A DNA stretch of 64,000 nucleotides from Caulobacter sp. Root343 (lineage in GTDB: Bacteria > Pseudomonadota > Alphaproteobacteria > Caulobacterales > Caulobacteraceae): contig NZ_LMDF01000007.1 in the NCBI RefSeq assembly GCF_001425745.1, positions 1,146,439 to 1,210,438 on the forward strand. Reading direction: 5' to 3'. The position numbers and the translations under genes were made by a program. This document shows, in pieces, positions 18,086 through 26,729 of this stretch. The notes below the pieces were generated by a model. The model made no database searches and had not been told where the DNA came from. It saw only the letters and a list, made by a program, of their open reading frames with translations. The first letter of the stretch is position 1. Each line of letters opens with the position of its first letter.

Positions 18086-20053
18086 ATGAAAACACGCATG
18101 GGAATGCGGCTCGCCGCCGCGGCTTGCGCAACGGCGCTGTCGGCAGGATCAGCCGAAACGGTTCAAGCCGCCCCCCGCTGGATGGAATCACTGGATCGCG
18201 GCGTCGTCGCCGTTCCCGCCAAGGACGGCGGCGTGCTGATCAGCTGGCGCCTGCTGGGCGACGACCCCGCCGGCGCGGCCTTCAATCTCTATAAGGATGG
18301 CAAGAAGCTGAACGCCAAGCCGCTGAAAGGCGGCACGGACTTCGTCGACACCACGCCTGGCGAGGGCGCCTATTCGGTGCGACTGATCGCCAAGGGCAAG
18401 GAAGGCGCGGCCAGCGCTTCGGCCCAGACCTGGGCGGATGGATATCTCTCGATCTCGATTGACCCGCCAGCGGGCGGCGCCACCCCGGCGGGCGAGGCCT
18501 ATTCGTATACGGCCAATGACGCCAGCGTCGGCGACCTGGACGGTGACGGCCGCTACGAGATCATCCTGAAATGGGACCCGACCAATTCCAAGGACAACGC
18601 GTTTGGCGGCTACACCGGCGACGTCTTCCTCGACGCCTACACCCTGGAAGGCAAGCGGCTGTGGCGCATTGATCTGGGCCGCAACATCCGAGCGGGCGCG
18701 CATTACACCCAGTTCCAGGTCTTCGACTATGACGGCGACGGCAAGGCCGAGCTCGCCGTGCGCACCAGCGACGGCACGATCGACGGGACCGGCAAGGTGC
18801 TGGGCGATCCCAACGCCGATTGGCGCGAGAGCGGCGGCGAGCGACCTCAGGCCGACCGAACCGGCGCCTTCGTCACGCAGGACGGAACCAAGGTCGCCAA
18901 GGTCCAGGGCCGTATCCTGCGTGGTCCCGAATATCTGACCATCTTCGAAGGCGCGACCGGCAAGGCCCTGGTCAGCGCCCCATACTCGCCCCCGCGCGAC
19001 CCGCGCACGGACGCGCCCACGGTCGAGCAGATGACCGAGATCTGGGGCGACGGATACGCCAACCGCTCGGACCGCTTCCTGGCCGGTACGGCCTATCTGG
19101 ACGGGCAGCGGCCCAGCATCGTCATGGCCCGTGGCTACTATGGCCGCTCGACCCTGGCGGCCTGGGACTGGCGCGATGGCAAGCTGACCCAGCGCTGGCT
19201 GTTCGACAGCGCCGCGCCGGGCAATGAGGCCTTTGGCGGCCAAGGCAACCACCAGCTCAGCGTCGCCGACGTCGACGGCGACGGTCGCGACGAGATCATC
19301 TACGGCTCGATGGCGGTCGACGACAACGGCAAGGGCCTGTGGAGCGCCCGGCTCTTCCACGGCGACGCGATGCACGTCGGCGACCTCGACCCCACCCATC
19401 CGGGTCTGGAGAAGTTCGGCGTCCACGAAAGTCCCAAGATGAACGGCGGCGTTGGCGCGGCGATGCTGGACGCCCGGACGGGCAAGGTCTTGTGGAGCAC
19501 GCCCACCGATCACGACACCGGCCGAGGGCTGGCCGCCGACATCGATCCCCGCTTCCCTGGCGACGAGGCCTGGGGCACGAACCAGGACGCCCTCTATACC
19601 GCTCAGGGCAAGCCGATCGATGGTGTGAAGCATCCTCGCCAAACGAACTTCGCGATCTGGTGGGACGGTGACGACCTGCGGGAGCTTCTGGACAAGAACC
19701 AGATCAGCAAATGGGACTGGAAGACCGGCCAGGCAACGCCGCTACTGACCGCCAAGGGCATGCTGTCGAACAACGGCACCAAGTCCACGCCGACCCTGTC
19801 GGCCGACATCCTGGGCGACTGGCGCGAGGAGGTGATCTGGCGGGCCGAGGACAATAAGTCCCTGCGGATCTACGCCACGCCCTACCCCACCGAGCGACGC
19901 TTGGTGACCCTGATGCACGACCCGCAGTATCGCGTGTCGATCGCCTGGCAGAACACCGCCTATAACCAACCGCCCCACACCAGCTTCCATCTTGGCGAGG
20001 GCATGAAGTCGCCCAAGCCCGCGGCCATCGTCATCCGGAAGGCGTCTCAATGA
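18086..20053 (+). CDS. rhamnogalacturonan lyase, polysaccharide lyase family 11
   Basis: This 655-residue exported lyase (signal about residues 1-29) cleaves the rhamnose-galacturonate backbone of rhamnogalacturonan I by beta-elimination. Its eight-bladed propeller carries repeated calcium-binding loops (DLDGDGRYEIILKWD, DYDGDGKAELAV, DVDGDGRDEIIYG), and the stretch KWDPTNSKDNAFGGYTGDVF is the PL11 signature. The length matches Bacillus YesW. AGGGAGGG precedes the ATG. It overlaps the PL22 gene by ATGA, so the two enzymes are translationally coupled and should act in sequence. Confidence 0.92.
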   Translation: MKTRMGMRLAAAACATALSAGSAETVQAAPRWMESLDRGVVAVPAKDGGVLISWRLLGDDPAGAAFNLYKDGKKLNAKPLKGGTDFVDTTPGEGAYSVRLIAKGKEGAASASAQTWADGYLSISIDPPAGGATPAGEAYSYTANDASVGDLDGDGRYEIILKWDPTNSKDNAFGGYTGDVFLDAYTLEGKRLWRIDLGRNIRAGAHYTQFQVFDYDGDGKAELAVRTSDGTIDGTGKVLGDPNADWRESGGERPQADRTGAFVTQDGTKVAKVQGRILRGPEYLTIFEGATGKALVSAPYSPPRDPRTDAPTVEQMTEIWGDGYANRSDRFLAGTAYLDGQRPSIVMARGYYGRSTLAAWDWRDGKLTQRWLFDSAAPGNEAFGGQGNHQLSVADVDGDGRDEIIYGSMAVDDNGKGLWSARLFHGDAMHVGDLDPTHPGLEKFGVHESPKMNGGVGAAMLDARTGKVLWSTPTDHDTGRGLAADIDPRFPGDEAWGTNQDALYTAQGKPIDGVKHPRQTNFAIWWDGDDLRELLDKNQISKWDWKTGQATPLLTAKGMLSNNGTKSTPTLSADILGDWREEVIWRAEDNKSLRIYATPYPTERRLVTLMHDPQYRVSIAWQNTAYNQPPHTSFHLGEGMKSPKPAAIVIRKASQ

Positions 20054-21393
20054 AGTCGTTCCCAATTAGATCCTTCGCCATTGGGGGCCTGACCGCCCTC
20101 GCCCTGCTCGGCGCCGCGAGCGCCCAGGACATGCAGACCGCCGCCAAGCCCGGCGCCCCCGAAGCGCCGCTGGAGTGGATCGACAAGACCACCGGCCACC
20201 GCATCGTCCGTCTGTCGCGCGAGCCCGGCAGCTCCAGCCTCTATTTCAACTACAACGCCTATACGCCCAAGGGCGACCGGCTGGTCTTCTCGTCGCCCAA
20301 TGGCATCACGGCGATGGACCTGAAGACCCGCGCCCTGACCAGAATCGTCGAAGGCAGGGTCCGTCTGCTGTTCGTCGGCCGCAAGACCGGCGCGGTCTAT
20401 TACGAGAAGGCGCTGACCGCCAACCCGATGGGCGCCAAGGCGGTCATGGCCACCGATCCCTATACCAAAGCCACCCGCGAGGTGGCCAAGATGGACCGTG
20501 GATCCTTGCAGACCCTCAACGCGGACGAGACTTTGTTGGCTGGTGTGGCCGTCCGCACCGACGTGCCGATCCCGCCAAATCTGGCCGACTCCTTGCCCAA
20601 GAACCCCGATGACGTGAAGAGCGCCGACGGCCGCGAGCTAAGCTACGCCGAGGGCCGCGAAGTGCAGCTGAACGCGCGCCTGGACAGCCGCATTCCGATG
20701 GAGATCTTCACGATCAACACGGTCACCGGCGAGCGCAAGGTCGTCCATCAGGCCACCGACTGGCTGAACCACCTACAGTTCTCGCCCACCGATCCGGGCC
20801 TGCTGATGTTCTGCCATGAGGGTCCTTGGCATAAGGTCGATCGCCTCTGGCTGGTCCGTGTCGACAAGGCCGGCGATACCCCGGTCAAGATCCACGCCCG
20901 CGCGATGAACATGGAGATCGCGGGCCATGAGTGGTTCAGCGCCGACGGCAAGACCGTCTGGTACGACCTGCAGACCCCGCGCGGCGAGGACTTCTGGGTC
21001 GCCGGCTACGAGATCGCCACGGGCAAGCGCAACTGGATGCACGTCCAGCGCAACGACTGGTCCGTGCACTTCAACAGCTCGCCGGACGGCAAGCTGTTCG
21101 CCGGCGACGGCGGCGACAGCGAGATGGTCGCCCACGCCCCGGACGGCAAATGGATCGTGTTGTTGAAGCCGCGCAGCGTACCCGACGTCGCCGGCATCCA
21201 CGCGCCCGGCGCCGAGCACCTGATCAGCCCCGGCGTGCTGGACTCCGAGCGCCTGGTCGACATGCGCGGCCACGACTATCGCCTGGAGCCGAACGTCAAC
21301 TTCACGCCGGACGCCAAGTGGCTGGTGTTCCGCTCCAACATGCACGGGGCGAACCAGGTCTACGCCGTCGAAGTGGCCAAGGCGCGGCCGTAG
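20050..21393 (+). CDS. oligogalacturonate lyase, PL22-type, exported
   Basis: This 447-residue seven-bladed propeller lyase splits unsaturated galacturonate from pectic oligosaccharides. WLNHLQFSPTDPGLLMFCHEGPWHKVDRLW is the family core and includes the metal-binding and catalytic His residues; FSADGKTVWYD and PNVNFTPDAKWLVFRSN are further propeller blades. Unlike the cytoplasmic enterobacterial Ogl, it has a signal peptide (about residues 1-25, ending ASAQ), so it should work in the periplasm. Its activity may be on rhamnogalacturonan oligosaccharides rather than plain oligogalacturonate. It ends 14 bases from the convergent GH2 gene. Confidence 0.88.
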   Translation: MKSFPIRSFAIGGLTALALLGAASAQDMQTAAKPGAPEAPLEWIDKTTGHRIVRLSREPGSSSLYFNYNAYTPKGDRLVFSSPNGITAMDLKTRALTRIVEGRVRLLFVGRKTGAVYYEKALTANPMGAKAVMATDPYTKATREVAKMDRGSLQTLNADETLLAGVAVRTDVPIPPNLADSLPKNPDDVKSADGRELSYAEGREVQLNARLDSRIPMEIFTINTVTGERKVVHQATDWLNHLQFSPTDPGLLMFCHEGPWHKVDRLWLVRVDKAGDTPVKIHARAMNMEIAGHEWFSADGKTVWYDLQTPRGEDFWVAGYEIATGKRNWMHVQRNDWSVHFNSSPDGKLFAGDGGDSEMVAHAPDGKWIVLLKPRSVPDVAGIHAPGAEHLISPGVLDSERLVDMRGHDYRLEPNVNFTPDAKWLVFRSNMHGANQVYAVEVAKARP

Positions 21394-21407
21394 GGCCGCG
21401 CCCGCCG

Positions 21408-24400
21408 CTACTTCACCCGCCGCAGCAGCTCGGCCTCGATGATCCCGAGCGCGCCGCCAGTGGCGACCTTTTCGGCGCCCGTGTCCAACCCGGCGCGGGC
21501 GCCGTTCACTTCCACGATCTTGCCGAAGCCGTCGCGATCCACCGTGCGGCCCGTCAGGGCGATGCGCAGGCGGGCGCCCTTCACCGGCTTCAGCGGCAGG
21601 GCGACATAGCCCAGGGTCTTGGCCGGCTCGCCCTCGTAAACGACGACGCCGTCCATGGTGACCCGCAACGGGTACGAGCGCAGGCGCCAGCCGATCAGCT
21701 TCAGCTCCAGCTCGTCGACCACCTGGGGCTTATCCAGGCGGTACTCGATCCAGGCGTTGGCCAGCTGGCCGTCGCTGGCCCAATGGGTCATCTCGTCATC
21801 GTCCCGGGCGCGGCCGACGCTGTCGGCATTCGAGCCGGCGGTCGTCGCGACCGGCCGTACCGTCACGCGCCAGGGCTTGAATGACGGCGTCGCCGGCGTC
21901 GGGCCGCGCGCCAGGCTCACCGGTAAGGCGTCGTCGCCCGCCGGCCAGCGGCCGTCGGCGTTGGCCGGCGCGGCCACGTCTAACGTCAGCGAGGCCGCGG
22001 GCAGCCCCTCGGCCTGGGCGGTGACGGTCACCTTGCCGCTTTCCAGGGTCGAGCGCAGGGATATGCGGTTGATCCCCGCCTCGACCGGCAGGGTCTTGGC
22101 CAGGATGAAGTTGTCGTCGCCGCGCGCCGCGCCCGGGAAACTGGTCACCTGATCGGCGCCCGCCGGCTTCTGCGGTTCGGCGGACGTCGGTTCGGCGGAC
22201 GTCGGCGCGGCGGGCTTGCGGCCCAGGGAGTCGCCCTGGGCGATGCCGCCCCGCCATTCGACCGGACCCGAGGTCGAGAAGCTGATCGTGTTCAGCGCGG
22301 TCGGCACCCGGCGGCCCTGCTTGTCGACGACCTCGACATCGACCAGAGCCAGATCCGCCCCGTCGGCCTTCCAGCCGCCCGGCCCGGTTCGCGGCGTCAG
22401 GCGCAAGGCGGCCGGCTCGCCGGTCGTCTCGACCGCATGGCTCGACACGACCTTGCCCTTGGCGTCGTAGCCGACCGCCTCGAGCTTGCCCGGTTGCCAC
22501 GCAACCTTGTCGAATGTGAACAGGAAGCCGTCGCTCTTTCGACCGAAGCCCAGCGAGCGGCCGTTCAGCTTCAGCTCGACCTTGTCGGCGCTGGAGACCA
22601 CCAGCACGTCCTTCACCGTTCCGGCCGCGTAGTTCCAGTGACCGATAATGTGCGACCGCGGCCGCTCGACATCGACCCAGCCGTCCCACATCACCTGATG
22701 GGCGTAGAACCCCTCTTTGGGCAGACGCATGGCGTCCACCTCGCCGCTGCGGCGATAGTTGTTGTCGCCGCGGAAGTGGGTGTTGCTGTCGGAGAAGATG
22801 ATGTTGACCCCGCCCGAGCTGACCCGGTCGCCGCCGCCCGGTCGTTCGCGCCAGTAGTCGTACCAGCGGCGGACGTTCTCGACCGCGTGGCTGTCCTGGT
22901 TGCGGTTGTAGTCGGGGCTGTCCTTGTGGAACGGCGGCGTGAAATCGTCCTGGAACTTCCGCGCGCCCTCGTCGCGGGAGTATTCCATCGCCCAGACCGG
23001 CTTGGTGGCGCTCTTGTTGATGTAGAGCATCTCGCCGCCGTACTCGGCGACCTTGCTGGACAGCATCTCGCGCGATCCGATGGCGCGGCCGCCGTGGGGA
23101 TCGAACCGGTCGCGGATGGCCTTCAGCTCGGCCATGTGTTCGTCGCTGATATTCTCGTTGCCGCCCTCGTAGAAGACGATCGACGGATTGTTGCGGAAGC
23201 GGACGATGGCGTCGGCCATAACCTCCTTGCGCTGCTCCCAGCGGCGGCCGGTGACGTCGCTTTCGGCGTCTCCGGCGGGCATGGCCTGCATCAAGCCCAC
23301 GCGGTCGGCCGAGGTCACGTCCTGGCGGGCGGGGGTGATGTGCATCCAGCGCACCAGGTTGCCGCCGCTCTCGACCATCAGCGCGTTCGAGAAGTCGCTG
23401 ATCCAGGGCGGGATATCCGTGCCCAGGGCGGGCCACTCGTTGCTGGTCCGCTGGGCGTAGCCGTGGACTTGGATGACGCGGTCGTTCAGCCGGACCATGC
23501 CCTGACCGAAGGCGGTCTTGCGGAAGCCGGTGCGGGTGACGACCTCGTCGATCGCCTTGCCATCCTCCACCAGGGCGGCGCCGACCGCATAGAGATAGCC
23601 ATAGCCCCAGCTCCAGAAATGGAGGCCCTTCAGCCGCTGCTGGGCCGAGATCACGCGTGTCTCGCCCGGGGCCAGAGTGACGGTCGGGCCGACGAACACG
23701 CCGACGGTCTTGCCGTCCACGTCGCTAACGGTGACGCGGTAGCTGAACGTGCGCGGCCGGTCGGTCTCGTTGCGCACCTCGGACTCAGCGTGGACCATCG
23801 CGGCGCGGCCCTTGATGTCGAAGTCGTCGGCCCAGACGTAGACACCGGTCGTGCCGAGGCTGGAATATAGCGGCAGGGTCTGGTGCAGGCCGCCGGTCAG
23901 GTGCAGCCGTACGGCGCGATGGATGCCGCCGTAGTTCACATTGAAGTTGTTGTTGTTCCACTGGAAGCCGCTGCCGGTGGCGCGCTCCTTGTACTTCCAG
24001 TCGCTGTCGACCCGCACCGCGACCACGTTTTCGAACGGCGCGGGCTTGAGCAGCTTGGAGGCGTCGACGCCGAAGGCCGTGACGCCGTTCTCGTGCCCGC
24101 CCGCCAGCACGCCGTTGACATAGACGTCGCCCGCCTGGCGCACGCCTTCGAACTCCAGGAAGGCCTTGCCGCCGGCCGCGAAGCTTTCAGGCAGGACGAA
24201 ACGCTTGCGGTACCAGGTGATCCCGCCCTTCAGGTCATGGATGTCGACCTTGAAGGCCTCGTCCTCGTTGAAGGCGCGCGGCAGGGTGACCGCTTTCCAG
24301 CCCGCGTCGTCGAAGTCGAGCTTCTCGGCGCCGGCCACTTCACCTGTCGCCATCCTCCAGCCGTCGTTGAATGTGAACTCGGCCCGTTGGGCTAGGACCT

Positions 24401-24467
24401 GGGCCGGTGCGACGGCGGCGGCCAGCACGGCCAGAGCAAGGGGAGCGGACCGGGGAAAGCTCGACAT
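21408..24467 (-). CDS. exported GH2 glycosidase (beta-galactosidase-type) with C-terminal F5/8-like domain
   Basis: This 1019-residue enzyme has a signal peptide (about residues 1-26), a GH2 sugar-binding domain (FNDGWRM..., WYRKRFVLP), and an immunoglobulin-like domain. The TIM barrel has acid/base Glu in FYEGGNENISDEH. A DUF4982-like beta domain (HIIGHWNYAAGTVKDVLVVSS) and a discoidin-like C-terminal domain (WASDGQLANAWIEYRLDKPQVVDELELKL) follow. It should trim beta-galactosyl or related residues from pectin side chains in the periplasm. A short tandem TSAEPTSAEP linker lies near residue 765. It is transcribed alone from the operator region at 24544. Confidence 0.85.
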   Translation of the reverse strand: MSSFPRSAPLALAVLAAAVAPAQVLAQRAEFTFNDGWRMATGEVAGAEKLDFDDAGWKAVTLPRAFNEDEAFKVDIHDLKGGITWYRKRFVLPESFAAGGKAFLEFEGVRQAGDVYVNGVLAGGHENGVTAFGVDASKLLKPAPFENVVAVRVDSDWKYKERATGSGFQWNNNNFNVNYGGIHRAVRLHLTGGLHQTLPLYSSLGTTGVYVWADDFDIKGRAAMVHAESEVRNETDRPRTFSYRVTVSDVDGKTVGVFVGPTVTLAPGETRVISAQQRLKGLHFWSWGYGYLYAVGAALVEDGKAIDEVVTRTGFRKTAFGQGMVRLNDRVIQVHGYAQRTSNEWPALGTDIPPWISDFSNALMVESGGNLVRWMHITPARQDVTSADRVGLMQAMPAGDAESDVTGRRWEQRKEVMADAIVRFRNNPSIVFYEGGNENISDEHMAELKAIRDRFDPHGGRAIGSREMLSSKVAEYGGEMLYINKSATKPVWAMEYSRDEGARKFQDDFTPPFHKDSPDYNRNQDSHAVENVRRWYDYWRERPGGGDRVSSGGVNIIFSDSNTHFRGDNNYRRSGEVDAMRLPKEGFYAHQVMWDGWVDVERPRSHIIGHWNYAAGTVKDVLVVSSADKVELKLNGRSLGFGRKSDGFLFTFDKVAWQPGKLEAVGYDAKGKVVSSHAVETTGEPAALRLTPRTGPGGWKADGADLALVDVEVVDKQGRRVPTALNTISFSTSGPVEWRGGIAQGDSLGRKPAAPTSAEPTSAEPQKPAGADQVTSFPGAARGDDNFILAKTLPVEAGINRISLRSTLESGKVTVTAQAEGLPAASLTLDVAAPANADGRWPAGDDALPVSLARGPTPATPSFKPWRVTVRPVATTAGSNADSVGRARDDDEMTHWASDGQLANAWIEYRLDKPQVVDELELKLIGWRLRSYPLRVTMDGVVVYEGEPAKTLGYVALPLKPVKGARLRIALTGRTVDRDGFGKIVEVNGARAGLDTGAEKVATGGALGIIEAELLRRVK

Positions 24468-24515
24468 GGAACGCCTCGGATTGGTCAGGCCAGTTTCGGC
24501 TCATCCGCACGTTTG

Positions 24516-24541
24516 GCTTGACAGGCCGCGACCTGTCAAGC
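24516..24541 (-). promoter_or_regulatory. perfect 10-bp inverted repeat at predicted 5' end of GH2 mRNA
   Basis: GCTTGACAGG (24516-24525) and CCTGTCAAGC (24532-24541) are perfect inverted repeats around a 6-base loop. On the minus strand it follows a TATAAT hexamer (24553-24548) by about 6 bases, so transcription would start at or near the first arm and the mRNA would open with a stable hairpin. Such 5' hairpins can protect mRNA, or the DNA may be an operator. Confidence 0.45.
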
Positions 24542-24543
24542 AA

Positions 24544-24578
24544 TCTCATTATATCGGATGATATCTCATAATTTGGGA
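24544..24578 (-). promoter_or_regulatory. tandem 15-bp palindromes, candidate IclR operator (GH2 gene)
   Basis: Site 1 is TCTCATTATATCGGA (24544-24558) and site 2 TCTCATAATTTGGGA (24564-24578), 20 bp centre to centre. Site 2 differs from the site at 29517 (TCTCATATTGTGGAA) at only three of 15 positions. On the minus strand a TATAAT hexamer (24553-24548) lies inside site 1, so binding would block the -10 of the GH2 promoter. Confidence 0.6.
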
Positions 24579-24655
24579 TTTCGTCCGGGAGCGCCGGTCG
24601 CCTCCTCGACCCCGTTCCTCGCGATCGACTGCCCGCCTTCCCCCGTGCGGGCTCA

Positions 24656-24691
24656 TGGAGCGCCTCCTCCAGGCGCTCCATTTTCTTTTCC
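24656..24691 (+). terminator. intrinsic terminator, plus-strand orientation
   Basis: TGGAGCGCCT (24656-24665) and AGGCGCTCCA (24671-24680) form a perfect 10-bp stem with a 5-base loop, followed by TTTTCTTTTCC. The T-tract is on the plus strand only, although both flanking genes are on the minus strand. It lies 8 bases beyond the stop of the GDSL esterase gene and may still act as a weak stop for that operon. Confidence 0.6.
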
Positions 24692-24698
24692 GTCCAGC

Positions 24699-25928
24699 CT
24701 ATTTCGCGCCGAACAGCGCCTTGTCCGCTGCTTCGGCCATCAGGGCGTAGCCGGCGTCGGCCGGGTGCAGATGGTCGCCGCTGTGGAAGCCGTCCGGCAT
24801 CTGGGCCGGCTTGACCGAATCCTTGCCGACCGCCTCGAAGTCGATCACTCCGTCGAACGCCCCGCTTGTGCGGATCCAGGTGTTGACGGCCTGACGCGTC
24901 GCTTCGCCGGCGGGGTGGTAGTACATCGCACCCTCGAACGGCAGGATGGTGCCGCCCCAGATCTTCACGCCTCGGGCGTGCGCCCTTTCGATCAGCTGGC
25001 GGTAGCCGGCGATCAGCTCATCGGCGGTGACGGCCTCGCTGGCGTAGCCGGGCTGAGCCGCGCGGCCGATGTCGTTGATGCCTTCCAGCACGGCCACCGC
25101 GGCCACGCCGGGCACGGACAGGACGTCCCGATCGAAGCGCGACAGGGCGCTGGGCCCCGAGCCTTCGCGCAGCAACCGGCCGCCACTGATACCGACGTTG
25201 ACGACACTCCACTCGCCGCCGCGCGCGGCGATGCGGGCCGCCAGCTGCTCGGGCCAGCCCTTGTCGGCGAACGGGGTCGAGCCCGCGCCCTCGGTGATCG
25301 AATCGCCGATTGTCACCAGCACTGGCCTCTGAGCCGCGCCGCGCACGTCAACGCCGGAGACGAGGCCGGGTCCGCGCAGGGCTTGCTCGCCAGGCGTGTC
25401 GGTCTTGGCGGTGTGGTTGCCCTGCGGCGAGAGGAAGAGGCGCACGCGGTGCCCGGCCGGCGCGGTGGGTTCGACGTAGAAGGTCGAGACCGAGATGTAG
25501 TCCATGGCCTTGACCGGCAGGGCGACCGGATCGCTGAGCAGCGGTCCGCCGGGCGGGATCAGGGCTTCGGTGCGGCCGCCGAAGGTCACGCGGATCGGCG
25601 CGGCCAGCGGTTTGCCGTCCGGACCGGCCAGGGCGACGCTCATTGCTCCCACCTTCAGGGGCCGCTCGGAGAGCTCGTTGGTCAGGCGCAAGCGTAGCGC
25701 CTCGCCGCCAAGGTTGAGGCGCATGACCTGGCGGGCGGTGATGTCGCTGAACGCCCGCACCTCGTTGGGCCGGGCCACCGCCTGCGAGGCGCTCGGCGCC
25801 GTGCCCCAGGCGCCCGACCAGGCCGATAGCGGGGCCGCGACGACCGCCGGCTTGGCCTTGGGCGCCGACAGGACCGGCGTGGCCGAAAGAAGGGCGAGGG
25901 CGAGCAGGCCGGCGCGCGAGAGCTTCAT
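24699..25928 (-). CDS. exported SGNH/GDSL esterase (XynE-like)
   Basis: This 409-residue protein has a signal peptide (about residues 1-21), a beta-rich N-terminal domain, and an SGNH catalytic domain. The four blocks are VTIGDSITEGAG (Ser), GISGGRLL (Gly), GINDIG (Asn) and GDHLHPADAGY (Asp/His). It resembles the XynE-like group of GDSL hydrolases seen in plant-polysaccharide loci and probably removes acyl groups from pectin or hemicellulose. It is the last gene of the minus-strand operon headed by the IclR gene; the gap to the upstream esterase is 30 bases. Confidence 0.8.
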   Translation of the reverse strand: MKLSRAGLLALALLSATPVLSAPKAKPAVVAAPLSAWSGAWGTAPSASQAVARPNEVRAFSDITARQVMRLNLGGEALRLRLTNELSERPLKVGAMSVALAGPDGKPLAAPIRVTFGGRTEALIPPGGPLLSDPVALPVKAMDYISVSTFYVEPTAPAGHRVRLFLSPQGNHTAKTDTPGEQALRGPGLVSGVDVRGAAQRPVLVTIGDSITEGAGSTPFADKGWPEQLAARIAARGGEWSVVNVGISGGRLLREGSGPSALSRFDRDVLSVPGVAAVAVLEGINDIGRAAQPGYASEAVTADELIAGYRQLIERAHARGVKIWGGTILPFEGAMYYHPAGEATRQAVNTWIRTSGAFDGVIDFEAVGKDSVKPAQMPDGFHSGDHLHPADAGYALMAEAADKALFGAK

Positions 25929-25958
25929 GAATTCCCTCTTCGGATCAGGAGCAGCGGA

Positions 25959-26729
25959 TCAGGGGCAGGTCGGGCCGCCCAGCTTGGCCTGGGCCGCCAC
26001 GGAGGCCGGATGGACGCTCCGGGAAATCGGCAGCTTCAGGGCCGCCAGTCGGGTCGCCACCAGGGCCGCGCCGAGGCGCGCGCCCTGCTCGTTGATGTGG
26101 GTGTCGTCGCTGACGCCTTCGGGATAGCGCGCGATATGGTCGTAGGGCTTGTATTGGAGATAGAGCCCGCGCGAGGCCAGCTCTCCCCTCGCCTTCAGCG
26201 CCGCCATCATGTCGCCGTCCAGGTCGACCAGCGGAACCTTCAGGTCGGTCGCCACCCGGTGGATCGTCGCGGCGTAGGGGCCGTGCGCGTCCTTGGGCTG
26301 CCCGTTCTCCCACATCCAGCGGGCGATCGGAGTCACCAGCACCGGCGTCCCCTTGGCCGCGCGGACATCGGCCACGAACCGGCGCAGATTGACGTCGTAG
26401 GCCCCGTTCGGATCGGTGAAGCGGACGATCTTCTTGGTGTCGGCGTCGTTATGGCCGAACTGGATCAGGACGGTGTCGCCGGGCTTCAACTGGGCCAGCA
26501 ACTGGTCCCACAGACCCTCCTCGATGAAGGTCTTGGTCGAGCGGCCGCCGCGCGCCAGGTTCACCACCTCGACGCTCGGGTCCAGCGAGCACTTCAGCAC
26601 CATGCCCCAGCCCATCTGCGGATAGCGATCAGCGCCGTAGTTGGCGGCGGTGGAGTCGCTGGCGATGATGATCCGTTGAGCCGGCGGCGCGGCGGCGATG
26701 GCTGCGGCGAGGGCGAGAGCAGCGATCAC
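25959..26729 (-). CDS. rhamnogalacturonan acetylesterase, CE12-type
   Basis: This 256-residue minimal SGNH esterase of the rhamnogalacturonan acetylesterase group has IIIASDSTAANYG (nucleophile Ser), ARGGRSTKTF, IQFGHND and VSDDTHINEQGA (catalytic Asp and His). The first 15 residues (MIAALALAAAIAAAP) look like a short leader, so it is probably periplasmic. It is the second deacetylase of this type in the locus, next to the multidomain one at 7172, which suggests different acetyl positions or fragment sizes. Its ATG overlaps the stop of the lactate dehydrogenase gene by 4 bases. Confidence 0.88.
   Translation of the reverse strand: MIAALALAAAIAAAPPAQRIIIASDSTAANYGADRYPQMGWGMVLKCSLDPSVEVVNLARGGRSTKTFIEEGLWDQLLAQLKPGDTVLIQFGHNDADTKKIVRFTDPNGAYDVNLRRFVADVRAAKGTPVLVTPIARWMWENGQPKDAHGPYAATIHRVATDLKVPLVDLDGDMMAALKARGELASRGLYLQYKPYDHIARYPEGVSDDTHINEQGARLGAALVATRLAALKLPISRSVHPASVAAQAKLGGPTCP

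Noticed and set aside
22160..22205. 15-bp tandem repeat inside the GH2 gene as a mobile or regulatory element
   Set aside because: It encodes only a duplicated TSAEP linker between domains and keeps the frame.
24518..24553. plus-strand promoter for a small RNA (TTGACA at 24518)
   Set aside because: There is no -10 hexamer at 16-18 bp; the hexamer is simply part of the perfect inverted repeat.
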